Origin: Alnus glutinosa
Lineage: Eukaryota > Streptophyta > Magnoliopsida > Fagales > Betulaceae
NCBI RefSeq assembly: GCF_958979055.1
Contig: NC_084890.1
Span: 186,001-250,000 of the forward strand
DNA length: 64,000 nt
Reading direction: 5' to 3'
Positions 45,845 through 57,175 of the stretch are shown piece after piece; the stretch's first letter is position 1, and each line of letters begins with the position of its first letter. The position numbers and the translations under genes were made by a program. The notes beneath the pieces are model-generated. The model saw only the letters and a list, made by a program, of their open reading frames with translations. It made no database searches and was not told the DNA's origin.

Positions 45845-48323
45845 ACATTGAACCACGCTGTTGTTCCTAAAGTGTGTTTCATCTAGGCTCTGTGGTCTCT
45901 TGAAGTGATTCTTACTGAGGGTTTATGGGCTATTTGAACTGGACACCAGGTATCAGATTATTGCTGGTAATGTTTTTACTTGTTGGTAGCAATACAAGCA
46001 ATAGAATAAAGAGTTTCTGAATACTAGTGAATGAATATGCTTCCCATAACGATCCAGTGGGAGCTGTATGTTGTGTTTATAAAATGTACAGTTTGGATTT
46101 GTTACAGAGGATTCAAAACTCAAAACATAAATTACACTATCTTATCTTCAGCTAACGTATTGTTATCTTGATCTTGTGCTTGAGTGGATATCTTGTTGTC
46201 TTTGTCTTCTCCCTTCTCTGAATTCTTTTGGTGTTTGATCTTATCTGCAGAACTGGTATTTGAATTTGTAGATTCTTTCTCAATATAGAAGGACTGAATT
46301 ATGTTAGAGTAAGTTTAGTATAGTATAGGGCTATTTTGGCTGTGTTTGATTTGTGAAGTATCGGATGAAGAAGAATGTCAAGTGACTAGCTGAAAGATAT
46401 TTTCTTGGGAAACCTACACTTAACCCTCAGTACCACCTTATTTATAATGTCCTCCAAGAATTCGTGCTATTCCCTAGTAATGATAGGGCAACCAACTATG
46501 TAATAGCTATCTATTCATGGGTCTATTCCTCCTGCGTAACCCTGCGTACCGAATGTGTAGTTATTATCATTCTTTTGGTGGCCGGTGATATTTTGGGTTG
46601 GATTCTGGGGTCATACATATCTCCTACTTTGTGCGAAACCGCAGTCATAGGGAGCAGTTTTGGGCATTGAGTGGTGAGTCTAAATGAGTTTTAAACAAGC
46701 CAATTTGGCAACCAAATGCTCTTTTCTATAACTAGACAAAGTGTAAAAAGAAAAGGTTTCTTTGATTAGGAATCGCCAGTAATCTTTCCTTCTTTTTTTT
46801 CTTCTGCAAATTGCTCATCATCTTGCTGTGTCACACACTTTTTGTAAAGATAGGGAACCCAATGCTCTTTATGGCTTTGTGAATGCTGGGGAATCTCATA
46901 TCTTGTTGACTATGTGGCCTTCCAAAACGATGCATCGACTTTTACAAATCTCCCAACCTCCCCTTTTATGTAGAATCTGGTGCTTGCCAGGTCAAGTAAA
47001 AAAAAAAAAATTGCCATGGCGAATTTGGCTTAGAATTGGACCCATCTAGTTTACATTCCGCTCCACGAGAAGATCCATGGAACTAATTTGGGGACGGTCT
47101 AGAGAAGTTGCTACCACTGCCATTGGATGCTTATAAGATCTGTGAAGATTGAGAAGCACAGATAAAGATAAAAGCACAATCTGCTTTGGCATATGACGAG
47201 GTTTACTCCAAACTGTGTTTGATGATATCATGAGAGTGGCAGGAAAATATATATATGGTACTGCCTTCAGAACTCCCATGGGTCTTTTTTTTTTTTTTTT
47301 TTTGTTTTTTAAAGCAGAGACAAGAGGGACTCTAAAGCTGTGTTGACAAGCGGCCAGTACTAGACAAAGCCAACATGCGACGTGGTATAGCATGTTAGAG
47401 ATGTCATTCGTGTCAAAAGACCGTTTATTTATTTATTGTCTGCCTTGGATCGACTGCCTACTGCTAAAAAAAATCAAGCATAGATCTCTAGCTTGAATGA
47501 CATAATAACTATCAGATTTGGACCTATGATGGGTGGGGGATTTCTTTCTATAATTGATGTCTTGTAAGACCCTATAGCTGATCTGTACAAATATCATAAC
47601 TTAAAGAAGATCAATTGCTTTCTTGCTCAAATTATTGGTTTGTTAATTATCATTTTGTACTGCTGAAATGGGCAAAAGAACAAATAAGAGAGCAGAGCAT
47701 GGACACATAGCGAAGAAGTCCGTCACTACCTGATATATTATTTCTCGCTAAAGACAATGACACCATCCCCGGCCCCTTTCATTATATATTACTCTACAAT
47801 CTACATGGGCTTGATGTATTTTCTTTAAAAAAATCTTAACATAAGATAATTTTTATTTTATTTTTTATTTTTTTATGTTACATCAAATGAGAAAGGCCTG
47901 TCCAAATTCCCTCATCCTTACCGACGTCCCACTGTTTTTAATTAGTACTAGGGATGAAATGTCACATCGTCTATAAATGTGTGCGCGTAAAACAAGTGAA
48001 GGGCCCTTTCCCTTCCCAAAAGAATAACGCAAGAAGGGTTGTCATTGGACCATTTGGCAATGGCACCGACTTATCATGGAGGGTAGTTTTGTCTTTGAAA
48101 ATAATCTCACATGAATATAATAATATATCAGTTAGTAATAATGACATGAGTTTCTTCCACTTTACTCCTCTTCAGTGCTCAATTACACACGCCCCCACAT
48201 TCTTCTTCTCACTTCCAATTCCTTCACTTCACCCGCTTAAAACCACCCCCTCAAGAGTGTATAGTGTTTAAGCACTCTGAGACTGGGACACAACTTCTCA
48301 GATATACCTTAACGTATGAATGA
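45845..48323. other. Intergenic between PFK copy B and the glucanase
   Basis: The first few hundred bases are the probable PFK 3' UTR. Open frames at 46,464-46,670 and 46,828-47,049 lack family features. A poly(T) run sits at 47,286-47,303. The 300 bp before 48,324 hold the presumed glucanase promoter; TATAAAT at about 47,971 is a possible but distant TATA box. Confidence 0.5.
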
Positions 48324-50579
48324 ATGAATGAGACAAATATGTTAGAGCCCAGAGCCAGATTCACAGCAGCAGATCTTCTTTCTCTGATACTCATTGTAAG
48401 CTCCTATCTAAAGGCAGAATCAGCCATTGGAGTGAACTGGGGAACCATTTCATTCCACAGGCTGAAGCCCTCCACTGTGGTGGATCTCCTCAAGGACAAC
48501 AAGGTACAAAAAGTGAAGCTTTTTGAAGCAGAGCCAGATGTTATGAAGGCTCTCATGGGGTCTGGGATTCAGGTCATGGTTGGAGTTCCCAATGAGATGC
48601 TGGCTGCCCTGGGCTCATCCACTGTGGCCTCTGATTTGTGGGTTCGCCAGAACGTCTCCAGATATATGGGTAAAGTTGGTATTGATATCAGGTATCGCAC
48701 TTGTGTTGTGCTTCTTTCTTGTTATTTTCAAATTTTCTTCTTTTTCTTCTTTGGGGTCGTGTGTGATTGTTCAGAAAAGGTAGGAAAGTGAGAGTCAAGA
48801 AAGATTATATATTTTGGATCTTATTTCTTTTGTTGTTTTGGTTACCAGAAGTGGGATGATAGACTCACCTTACTACAGAACAACACTAGTGTTAGGTTCA
48901 GTTTACTTCCTACCTATTTCTTCTAACCAACCAAGTAAAAAGTATTAACCTTTCCCACATTTTGTATATCACTGTTGCTATTTTTGTAGTGCCCTTCATC
49001 TTTTGGGATTGAGTTACAGCGTTCTTGGTCTTTTAATTAGCTCTGTTGATGAAATTTGAAATGGCTCATTTGGTGATTTGCTTATAATCTTCGATTTAGA
49101 ACTCTCCATTACACAAGCCAGTGTCTTGTCTGAATTTTGGTGTTGAAGTCGTTAGCACAAAATATATATTTTACTGCATACAATTCGGCTCCCTTATGAA
49201 AGCTAAGTGACAGGCTGATAAGTGATAGCAGATATTATTCCAGAAGATAAATTTCTATCCTCTCTATAAAAAAAGTTTAATAAGACTGATTATTACTTAA
49301 AAAAAAAAAAAAAATTGTTTTTAAAAACATTTTTGGAGTTTAGATGTGCCAGTAATATTATATATGCATCTATATATAGAAAATTGCTAACACATCTAAA
49401 AAAAAAACAATAATTTCTATATGTATCAGGAGTTCAATTTTCCAACAAGCTATTCAGTTCTTACCTTGTCATGTCAGGTATGTTGCAGTAGGAAATGAGC
49501 CCTTTCTTTCCAGTTACTCAGGTCAATATGAGCCCTATGTCATGCCTGCACTGCTCAACCTACAACAGTCCTTAGCCAAAGCAAATCTTGCAGGATATGT
49601 AAAGCTGGTGGTCCCTTGCAATGCTGATGCCTATGAGTCCGATCTTCCTTCTCAAGGGGCATTCCGACCCGAACTGGCCCAAATTATGACTCAACTTGTT
49701 TCGTTCCTCAACTCAATTGGTTCCCCATTTGTAGTAAATATCTATCCATTTCTAAGCCTCTACGGGAACTCGGATTTCCCGCAAGATTATGCATTCTTTG
49801 AGGGGACTACTCATGCTGTTACAGATGGAGCCAATGTTTACTACAATGCATTTGATGGAAATTTTGACACTTTAGTTGCAGCACTCAGCAAAATTGGATA
49901 TGGTCAGATGCCCATAGTCATTGGGGAGGTAGGTTGGCCTACAGATGGAGCCATCGGTGCAAATCTCACTGCTGCAAGGGTTTTCAATCAAGGGCTCATA
50001 AATCATGTTCTAAGTAACCAAGGAACTCCACTGAGGCCAGGTGTCCCTCCCATGGATATTTATCTTTTCAGTCTACTTGATGAAGGGGCAAAGAGCATAA
50101 TTCCAGGAACCTTTGAGAGACATTGGGGTATTTTTTCCTTTGATGGCCAAGCTAAATATCCACTAAACCTTGGTTTGGGCAGCAGATTGTTAAAGAATGC
50201 AAGGAATGTTCAGTATCTTCCATCTAGATGGTGTGTGGCAAATCCATCTACAGATTTGTCTGATGTGACGAACCACATGAAAATTGCCTGTGGTGTTGCG
50301 GATTGCACCACACTTAACTATGGGGGATCATGTAATGGCATTGGAGCAAAGGGAAACATCTCATATGCATTCAACAGTTACTATCAGCTGCAAATGCAAA
50401 ATTCGCAGAGCTGTGATTTTGATGGGCTTGGTATGGTCACTTTCCTAGACCCTTCTGTTGGTGATTGTAGGTTTCTTGTGGGCGTCACTGATGTTAAGTC
50501 ATCAAGTTTTCGACCAGTTTGTAGGTGGGCCATTCTTTGGGTTTTGTTTCTGTGGGGGCTTTGGGTCTTTGTAATGTGA
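48324..50579 (+). CDS. Glucan endo-1,3-beta-glucosidase, GH17 with X8/CBM43 and GPI signal
   Basis: Callose-hydrolysing beta-1,3-glucanase of the cell wall or plasmodesmata, 489 aa. Exons 48,324-48,691 and 49,478-50,579, intron phase 2. An N-terminal signal peptide (LLSLILIVSS) is followed by the GH17 domain starting IGVNWGT. The acid/base Glu130 lies in VGNEPF and the nucleophile Glu273 in GEVGWPTDG. The X8 domain (from WCVANP, residue 374, to about 458) has the usual paired cysteines. A hydrophobic tail (ILWVLFLWGLWVFVM) fits a GPI-anchor signal. The exon split within the VGNE region after a short first exon is usual for this subgroup. The start could be a few codons later (MLEPRA) without loss of the signal peptide. 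Confidence 0.94.
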
Positions 50580-51162
50580 AAAGAGGTTTCCTTAGTGGGT
50601 TTTTTCACAGTTCCCTCTTCTGAAACTACGAATGCAAAACATAGGGGATAGAATACGATATTTCATTAGAAAGGTTCAAAATCATTCCAGGTAGCTGATT
50701 GACTGATCGTATTATGTGAGAGAAAAAGTAAACGCATATGTATTGAATTATTTATATATACTTTTATATCCACACTACCTCTCTTTTTATTAGAAATAGA
50801 TGTATCAGTCTGTCAAAGTTGCTGTGGTACTGACTGCATTCTCCATCTTGATCCCTTACGAAGTCCGATTAAGTTTTATAAGTATGTCAGAGGCTCCAAT
50901 TGTAACTTTATTAATCATTTTGGAATGATAGCACAAATGTGACTAGTTTTTCCTTGCAAGACATCCATGAAAAGTGAAGTTTTATTGTTGGATCAAATCT
51001 TTAACAGCTCCCAGAGAACCTCCTTATTCAAGAAATAAGAAAGTCAGAACTTTATGCCGCATGAACATTGCTGTTCCAACGTAAGATTTATTCATTTTAT
51101 TTGATGAGCATCAACACCATCTGTTAGTGACAAAGTATAACTCTTCTATGTTCTATGATGCA

Positions 51163-51462
51163 TCAAGTGCAACATCCATCTTCACAACATGTTTTTCCAC
51201 AGTGGATTAGTGGCTTCCAAATGAACCAGCAGCAGCGACAACCTTCAAAAATCACGAGGGCTGTAGTAAAAGTGGTTAAAACTGACTGAAAATCGTGAGG
51301 AAAGAGAATTAATAACTTACCTTGGGGATGAACCATATGCTCAAATGCATGCAGACGAGCACCCTGCATCACCTGTGCTGACACGATCATGGATGCCATT
51401 ACCAGGAGCCATGCAAGAGCAATAACCAATTTTTCCTTTCTCACCATCTTCTGAACGACCAA
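51163..51462 (-). CDS. Small secreted cysteine-rich protein (73 aa)
   Basis: Two exons, 51,462-51,321 and 51,242-51,163, with GT-AG signals (donor GTAAGT) and phase-1 intron. The unspliced frame is also open, so the intron (79 bp) is inferred from the splice sites. The N-terminus has a strong signal peptide (LVIALAWLLVMASMIVSA). The mature part is about 45 residues and ends in a dense cysteine block: GCRCCWFIWKPLIHCGKTCC then EDGCCT, eight Cys in 26 residues. I do not recognise a named family (not GASA, defensin or RALF spacing). A peptide signal or antimicrobial role is possible but unproven. A start five codons later (MVRKEK) also works. Confidence 0.75.
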   Translation of the reverse strand: MVVQKMVRKEKLVIALAWLLVMASMIVSAQVMQGARLHAFEHMVHPQGKLLILFPHDFQSVLTTFTTALVIFEGCRCCWFIWKPLIHCGKTCCEDGCCT

Positions 51463-52069
51463 ATAGTGTATGACATCCCTCCCACTCCTACGTCTTATTT
51501 ATACCAGTGTTTCCCAATCTTGGCATGTGATGCTTATCCAAAACATAAAAAGGGGGCATATTGTCCTTTGTCCATTCAAGAAGCGTTGGCTTCTGTCCAG
51601 TTAAACGCAAATGCGTCTACCATTGTTGACTTAGTTAGGTGGCTTAACCTTTGTTCTCATCCTCATCTTTCTTGATGTCCTTGCAGCATCATTTTAAAAT
51701 AAAAATATGAAAAGTGATTCAGAAGAAGATATGATACTCAAGTAAAAATTCTACTGGTCACTGGTTGGTCATTTCATTTTTCTGCATAAGCCAAACATGT
51801 CGGTCTTGCTTGCACCAGTTGGGCTATATGAGTTAAATACATCACTAGACTACAATATTTCTTGTTTCTTTCTTTGGAACCTTATTGGCAGTGCAAGCAT
51901 CCAGATTCTAGTATCTTTTTCGTTAATTTATCTACCATTTAGGTACAAGTAAAAACTTGATAACCGAGTCTTTGAGAATCCATTGTAAAGTAGGCGGTCA
52001 ATTGGTTTGGAACTATTTTGTACGGTCAATATCATTTGAAAATTGATCTCTCAATATGAAACACCATCT
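51463..52069. other. Intergenic, upstream of the cysteine-rich gene
   Basis: Contains the promoter of the minus-strand small protein (candidate TATA on minus strand near 51,494-51,501). Nothing else recognised. Confidence 0.45.
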
Positions 52070-53060
52070 GGCAATCCCAATTGCATTCTTTTCCCATTCC
52101 AAGTATCTCCAAGGTAATGCCAATTGTCTTCCTTTGGTATGACAATTGGCATCCGGCTGGGTGTCTTATTGATGTTTATGGATATAGAACGGTGTATGAT
52201 GCAGGTTCTGCTCTATATAGGGCCTAAACTGTCCTCTATAATTAGAGGAAGGGATTAGTACTGGCCTAGTGCCAGATCAGAAGCTCTGGTGGTGATCCAG
52301 AGCTGTTTACCTAAGATTGAATTGGGGATGATTGATCAAGTGGTATGGGACTCAAAAGGAGGCACCTTCACTAGTTCTGAGACACGGGAAAGGCTTAGGA
52401 ATAAACACTCGACTGTTGCTTGGCATAGGCTTGTCTGGTTTCCTGCTGTCATCCCTAAACACTCCTTTGCGCTTTGACTTGCTTTCCATGGGGCTTTGGT
52501 TACTAGAGATAAGATGTGTGGTTGGGGCTACATGGGTGTTAGCTTGTGTCTCTTTTGTCGTGCTTGTCAAGAAACCCAAGCCCATGTCTTTTTTTCTGCA
52601 GCTTCGGTGGACGGATTTGGAAAACTATTATGCAGGATTGCTCAGTACATACCCCTCCTACTGATTGTGATGAGATTGTATTGTGGAGTGTTGCAGAGAT
52701 GCGTGGTAAAAGCTTGAACGCTAGTATCCAGAAACTTTCTCTTGGTGCTACTGTTTATCATTTGTGGTTGCAGAGAAACTCTTTGCTAAATGGTAAAACT
52801 TCCTGAACTGAAGAGAGGATGGTATCTAGAATCAGATGGGAAGTAAAAAGTAGGGTCTTGGCTAAGTTCCCTCCAGGATTTCCCTTGTAATGTCTGAGTT
52901 ATTATAGTTCAGTTGAGCTATTGTATTTTTTGTGTTTTGGTTGTAGCTGGTTATGCAGCTTGGTTGTAGTTCTAGTTTGGAACACTTGTATCCAGTTTGA
53001 CTGAAGAGTTTTTCTGCTGTATTTGGTTTCTAAAACTTTTAATTCATCCAAAAAAAAAAA
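52070..53060 (+). mobile_element. LINE (L1-type) 3' fragment with zf-RVT region
   Basis: Translated pieces read WYDNWHPAG, then DQVVWDSKGGTFTSS, TVAWHRLVWFPAVIPKHSF, MCGWGYMGVSLCLFC and LGATVYHLWLQRNSL. This is the order of the zinc-binding domain after the reverse transcriptase in plant LINE ORF2. Frames shift and stops interrupt it. It ends in poly(A) at 53,048-53,060. The element is 5'-truncated and inactive; the 5' boundary is approximate. Confidence 0.85.
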
Positions 53061-54343
53061 AATTAAATCCATCATTTCTTATTAATTTAGTCTGGTATCA
53101 AAACAGAAATTTTGAGTTCAAACCTTGTGTCCATAATTTCACCTTCGTGAATGGTGCAATATGCTGCTGTAAAAGTGGCAGAGACCACTTTTATCTTTCA
53201 CTTTCACATATGGGGACAAAATCATTGGAGAAGTCTCTTTGCTGGTTTTTTCTGTTAGTACTTGATTCACGGGTTGCAACTCTATAGGGAGGTTAAAGCG
53301 AACCAAACACCAATGGTTCCATGTTTAGATATCGAAATGTCTTCGAGCAAAACTCAATCCAAAAAATGGATGTTAAAGTATTTTCAAAATTAATATGTAT
53401 ATATATATTTATTTTGTGTCTTGGGAATATTTTAAAAGGAATGTGTTAAAGAGCATTAAATGAAGGCAATCTCACATGGGAAAAAGAGAAACTGTAGTTG
53501 GCATTTATAAGGCACAACACATTTTAAGCATTTAAAGTAATGCTTGGGTGTATACTCTTAAGTGTATACTCTAGTCCGGACGCACACGCTCGCATGCGCT
53601 TGTGTAGGAGTGGGCTGTAAGTGCGCTTGATTTCAATATTATACAGAAATAACTGTTGTACAGTGATTAATAAAAGAGATAACAAATTTTCTTTTATTTT
53701 TTAGTGCTTTTTCTGATACCTTCTGTATTTTAAATTTAAAAGTCTCTGTCTGTCTCTCAATATAATAGAACAATTTGAAAATGTTCGGGTTTAATTTTCG
53801 TTTGTGCAAAACACAATTAAATAAACAGAGGATTCTGGGTTCCATTGTATCCTGGAGAAATATTTGCTGTAACCTTTTGCATACCTTTCTAGTGAGGGTA
53901 AGTAACTTCTTAAGGAAAGTGACGTTGTAACGCGCCTTATGAGCATTTCGTTTTTCTACTTTCGTTTATCTTTTCTAACAATGGAATTTCTGATACTTTC
54001 TATGGTAGACAGTAGGCTGGAATATGAATCTGGTTATTCCACTTAGCCTCAGCAACCATAAAGGTGTACAGCACTACAGGATACGAAAAGTTCAAGGAAC
54101 TATTATGAGCTTAATGCTGACACTCAAGTGACGTTGTTTCTGTTAAAATAATAGAAGAATTCCGAGTACAATACTATATTTTCGTGTATCTTAAACTATA
54201 TATTAGACGGTTTATTTATAGTTGAATAAGTCAACCTATACAAATAAACCTAAATCGACTTATATAAGGAAACATAAATCAACTAGAAATTATAAAACAG
54301 GGAATTAATGTTCAGTCCCATATATGGCTGCTTAACAACAGCA
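53061..54343. other. Intergenic, no gene seen
   Basis: AT-rich. The part near 54,200-54,343 is probably the RGLG 3' UTR. No domain or RNA gene recognised. Confidence 0.5.
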
Positions 54344-57175
54344 TCACTCATACAGCTTAATCCTTGTGGTTATGTGGGCACGACAAATTGGGCAGAAGGT
54401 TAAATCTCTTCCACAATCACAGCATGTCTGCAAAATATATAGAAATAAGTTAGAGATGATCAGAAAACATGTTGATGTCAGTCCGGTTTTGATTTTAGAT
54501 TACCTGATGTCCACATCCCAATGCAAGATCTTTTTGATTCCACAAACACACAGGACAACTCTGCATAGAAAAAAGAAAAAAGAAAAGAAAAGAAGGGACC
54601 ATGACGAAATCTGAACTAACATCTGGAGTTTATATCCAAATCTTATGCTCGTGATTCAACATGTCACCTGCAGCTGACATGTGAAACATGAAATTTATCT
54701 TATGAAAAATGCTACATGTACTTAGACTTTTTTACAAAGAGAGTCGTACTAACTGATGTGGAGCTTATTCATCGAAGATGATCAAAACAATTAATAAAAT
54801 GAAATACTACGAGTACTAATGAATAAGCTCTACATCGTCTTAGTAAGGCTTTCTTTGTAAAAGTTTAAGAACATGTAGCATTTCTCTTATCCTATTAGTT
54901 ATGTTCACTATTTCACGAAGAAACAGGTGTGTGTCAGCGTGTACAAAAAACAGAAACCAACCCTATTCTGTGAAGAATGTTCTGTATATGGAGAAGAAGC
55001 ATAATGAAATCCACTTCCTTGTTCATTGCTGCTTGACCATGTATATCTGTTACTGTGTTCATTGCTGCTTGGTCGCATATGCTTTGGATAAGAACTCGCT
55101 GAAGTGTTCCCAACTGGAGGAGGGAGGGGAAGCTTCCCAGAAGTGCCTCTTTGATAGCTGAAAGATAGTAAGAAGGTAAACATTCTCAATACTTAATCAT
55201 TCCCTAACTAATATGTCATCTGTGAAAGTGCATGCTAGTGACAATACCCCAGAAGTTGGAGCTCCGTTGTAGCTTTATACTGTGATGGTATCTCCATTAG
55301 TGCAGCCAGAGCAAACTCTGCCTCCTTCTGGGATGCAGGGATGTGCTTCGACATGATTTCAGTGAAATTTACAAACTGCATATTAAAAAAAAAAATATAT
55401 ACAGAGTGAAAAACTTGTTAGACATGGACAAAAATCGGTTGCATGAGTTACCCAATTTAGTTCCTTAACCTGGAAATTATCAAAAGCTCTAAATGGAATG
55501 TTGTCATCGAACTGGTGCATCATGTCCCATGGTCCATCACCAACTCCGACCAAAACTATTGACAAAGGATATTCACTACAAAAAGGATAAGAAGCCATTC
55601 AGATTTTGTAGGTGACATACCACTCACTCCATATGAAAGGTGCTCAAGTAATATTTCAACCTTGCTTTTACAATAGCATTGAGGGTACTTTGCTCTTGAG
55701 GACTTCTGGCCATAACCTTGCATATCATGTTATAATCGAGAACATCAGGTTAAGGGAGGAAAAAAAAGAAAAGAAACAGACTGTGAATTCCGGCTACGAG
55801 TTCGATTAAAAGAAATCTCTACTGGATCTGCCACGATATTTCGAATTAGGCAGAGGAAAGAAACTTATAGTGCAGCATTCATGTGACTAACCTGCCCATC
55901 AGCAATGATCATAAGAACATGATACTGACCAACGCTATTGTCAACAATTTCAATAGCAGTCTCAATGATTGGAGCAAAAGATGTTGGACCTGTCATATCA
56001 GAATACCACACTTTTAACTACAGAAATTGCTGCACGGAAAAGTGAACAAAATCCAAGTTCGGAGAATAATTTAACCAACCAGATAAATGTACATGTGGAA
56101 CTATTTCTCTGTAACGAGAAAGTACTTCCTCAAAGCCATTACATTGCCGACTATCAAAAAAGCTAAAAACTTCCTGATCATGTGTAGTTGCTGCACAAGC
56201 ACGACAAAGATTACACTATTATGCTTCGAGCTCTGTTAAACTGACACATTGACGGAAGAGATTTAGTACATATATGTGATGTATGTTCCCACAGACAAAA
56301 AAGTTGCACTGATACTGACCATCACCAAAGCCATAACAAGGAATAAGGTTGTCCTCATCAAAAGCTGAAAGTGTCCTTCCAATGATTGATATTGCCTGTT
56401 CATATGGATTTGGGGAATCTCCAAGATGATGCAGGCTTCTACGGTGGAAGGATCGTGCACCTGTCCACTCATTGCTTTTTGTGAAATCAATACCTACAAT
56501 AAGATTGGAAGACTCGAGACCAGCTTGGTGAAGAGCTTGCGTCACCTATAATGTACACTCACATATTAGGATCCAAGCTTACTGACTGACTTTAAGCAAC
56601 AGCAAGAGTAAGCTCAATCAACGCGCATACACTAAGACCAAAATCAGCTAAATACAACTCCCTGACCATTTTTTGTGTACTTGAATGAAAGCGACAAGAG
56701 AAAGCCTCAAGATTGAAGTTTTTTTTTTTTCGTCTTGTTATTGTTGTTTAAATTAGCTTATTATGTCCAAGAAGCTCAAGATGTTTGATCCTTGAGCAAT
56801 TATATAAAAGTCTCATCCCATTTCCTAATCTATGCTGCATTTAGTACAATTATCAACGGAACTGCATAACAGGCATGTGCTTACACAGCACTGGCATTCA
56901 AAAATTTTCCAGTTATCATATTGTCTACAAGAAAGCTTAGGAGATGCATGTAAATATACATTTCATGAAACGTGTCAGCATAATACCTGTTCCAATGAGT
57001 GGTAGTTGTCGCCAATTATTTGGTACCTTGACTGCAACTTGCTTCTTCTATCATAATCAGCATAATTTCTAGAATAAGAATAGGATGAAGAGCCGAGGTT
57101 TGATGGAGAAGCAGAAGAACCATTATGGTTGTAACGGTAGCGCTGACTCTGGTCTCTGGATGGCTTGCCTCCCAT
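54344..57175 (-). CDS. RGLG: RGLG-type RING E3 ubiquitin ligase (copine/vWA domain)
   Basis: 416 aa. Exons in coding order: 57175-56987, 56545-56320, 56190-56080, 55989-55892, 55716-55661, 55575-55470, 55375-55248, 55157-54962, 54560-54504, 54427-54344; the sum is 1251 nt with all phases consistent. MGGKPS at the N-terminus predicts Gly2 myristoylation and plasma-membrane attachment. The copine/vWA domain spans about 50-305 with a MIDAS motif DFTKSN (Asp83, Thr85, Ser87) and IADGQ, LVGVGDGPWDMM, FVNFTEIM. A Ser/Pro-rich linker follows. The C-terminal RING-HC finger runs Cys372-Cys404 (CPVC, GCGHQTCC, CPIC). In Arabidopsis RGLG proteins act in K63-linked ubiquitination and in auxin, drought and ABA responses; transfer of that role is inference. 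A 5'-UTR intron is likely (donor CACAG/GTAACA at 57,500, acceptor near 57,252). Confidence 0.94.
54707..54883. mobile_element. MITE in an RGLG intron
   Basis: 177 bp with terminal inverted repeats of about 60 bp (AAATGCTACATGTACTTAGA against ACATGTAGCATTT; inner AAGAGAGTCGTACTAA against TTAGTAAGGCTTTCTTT). It lies between exons 8 and 9. No coding capacity. Confidence 0.88.

Noticed and set aside
46464..47049. Two small plus-strand frames between PFK B and the glucanase
   Set aside because: Short, no start context or domain, not conserved near PFK copy A.
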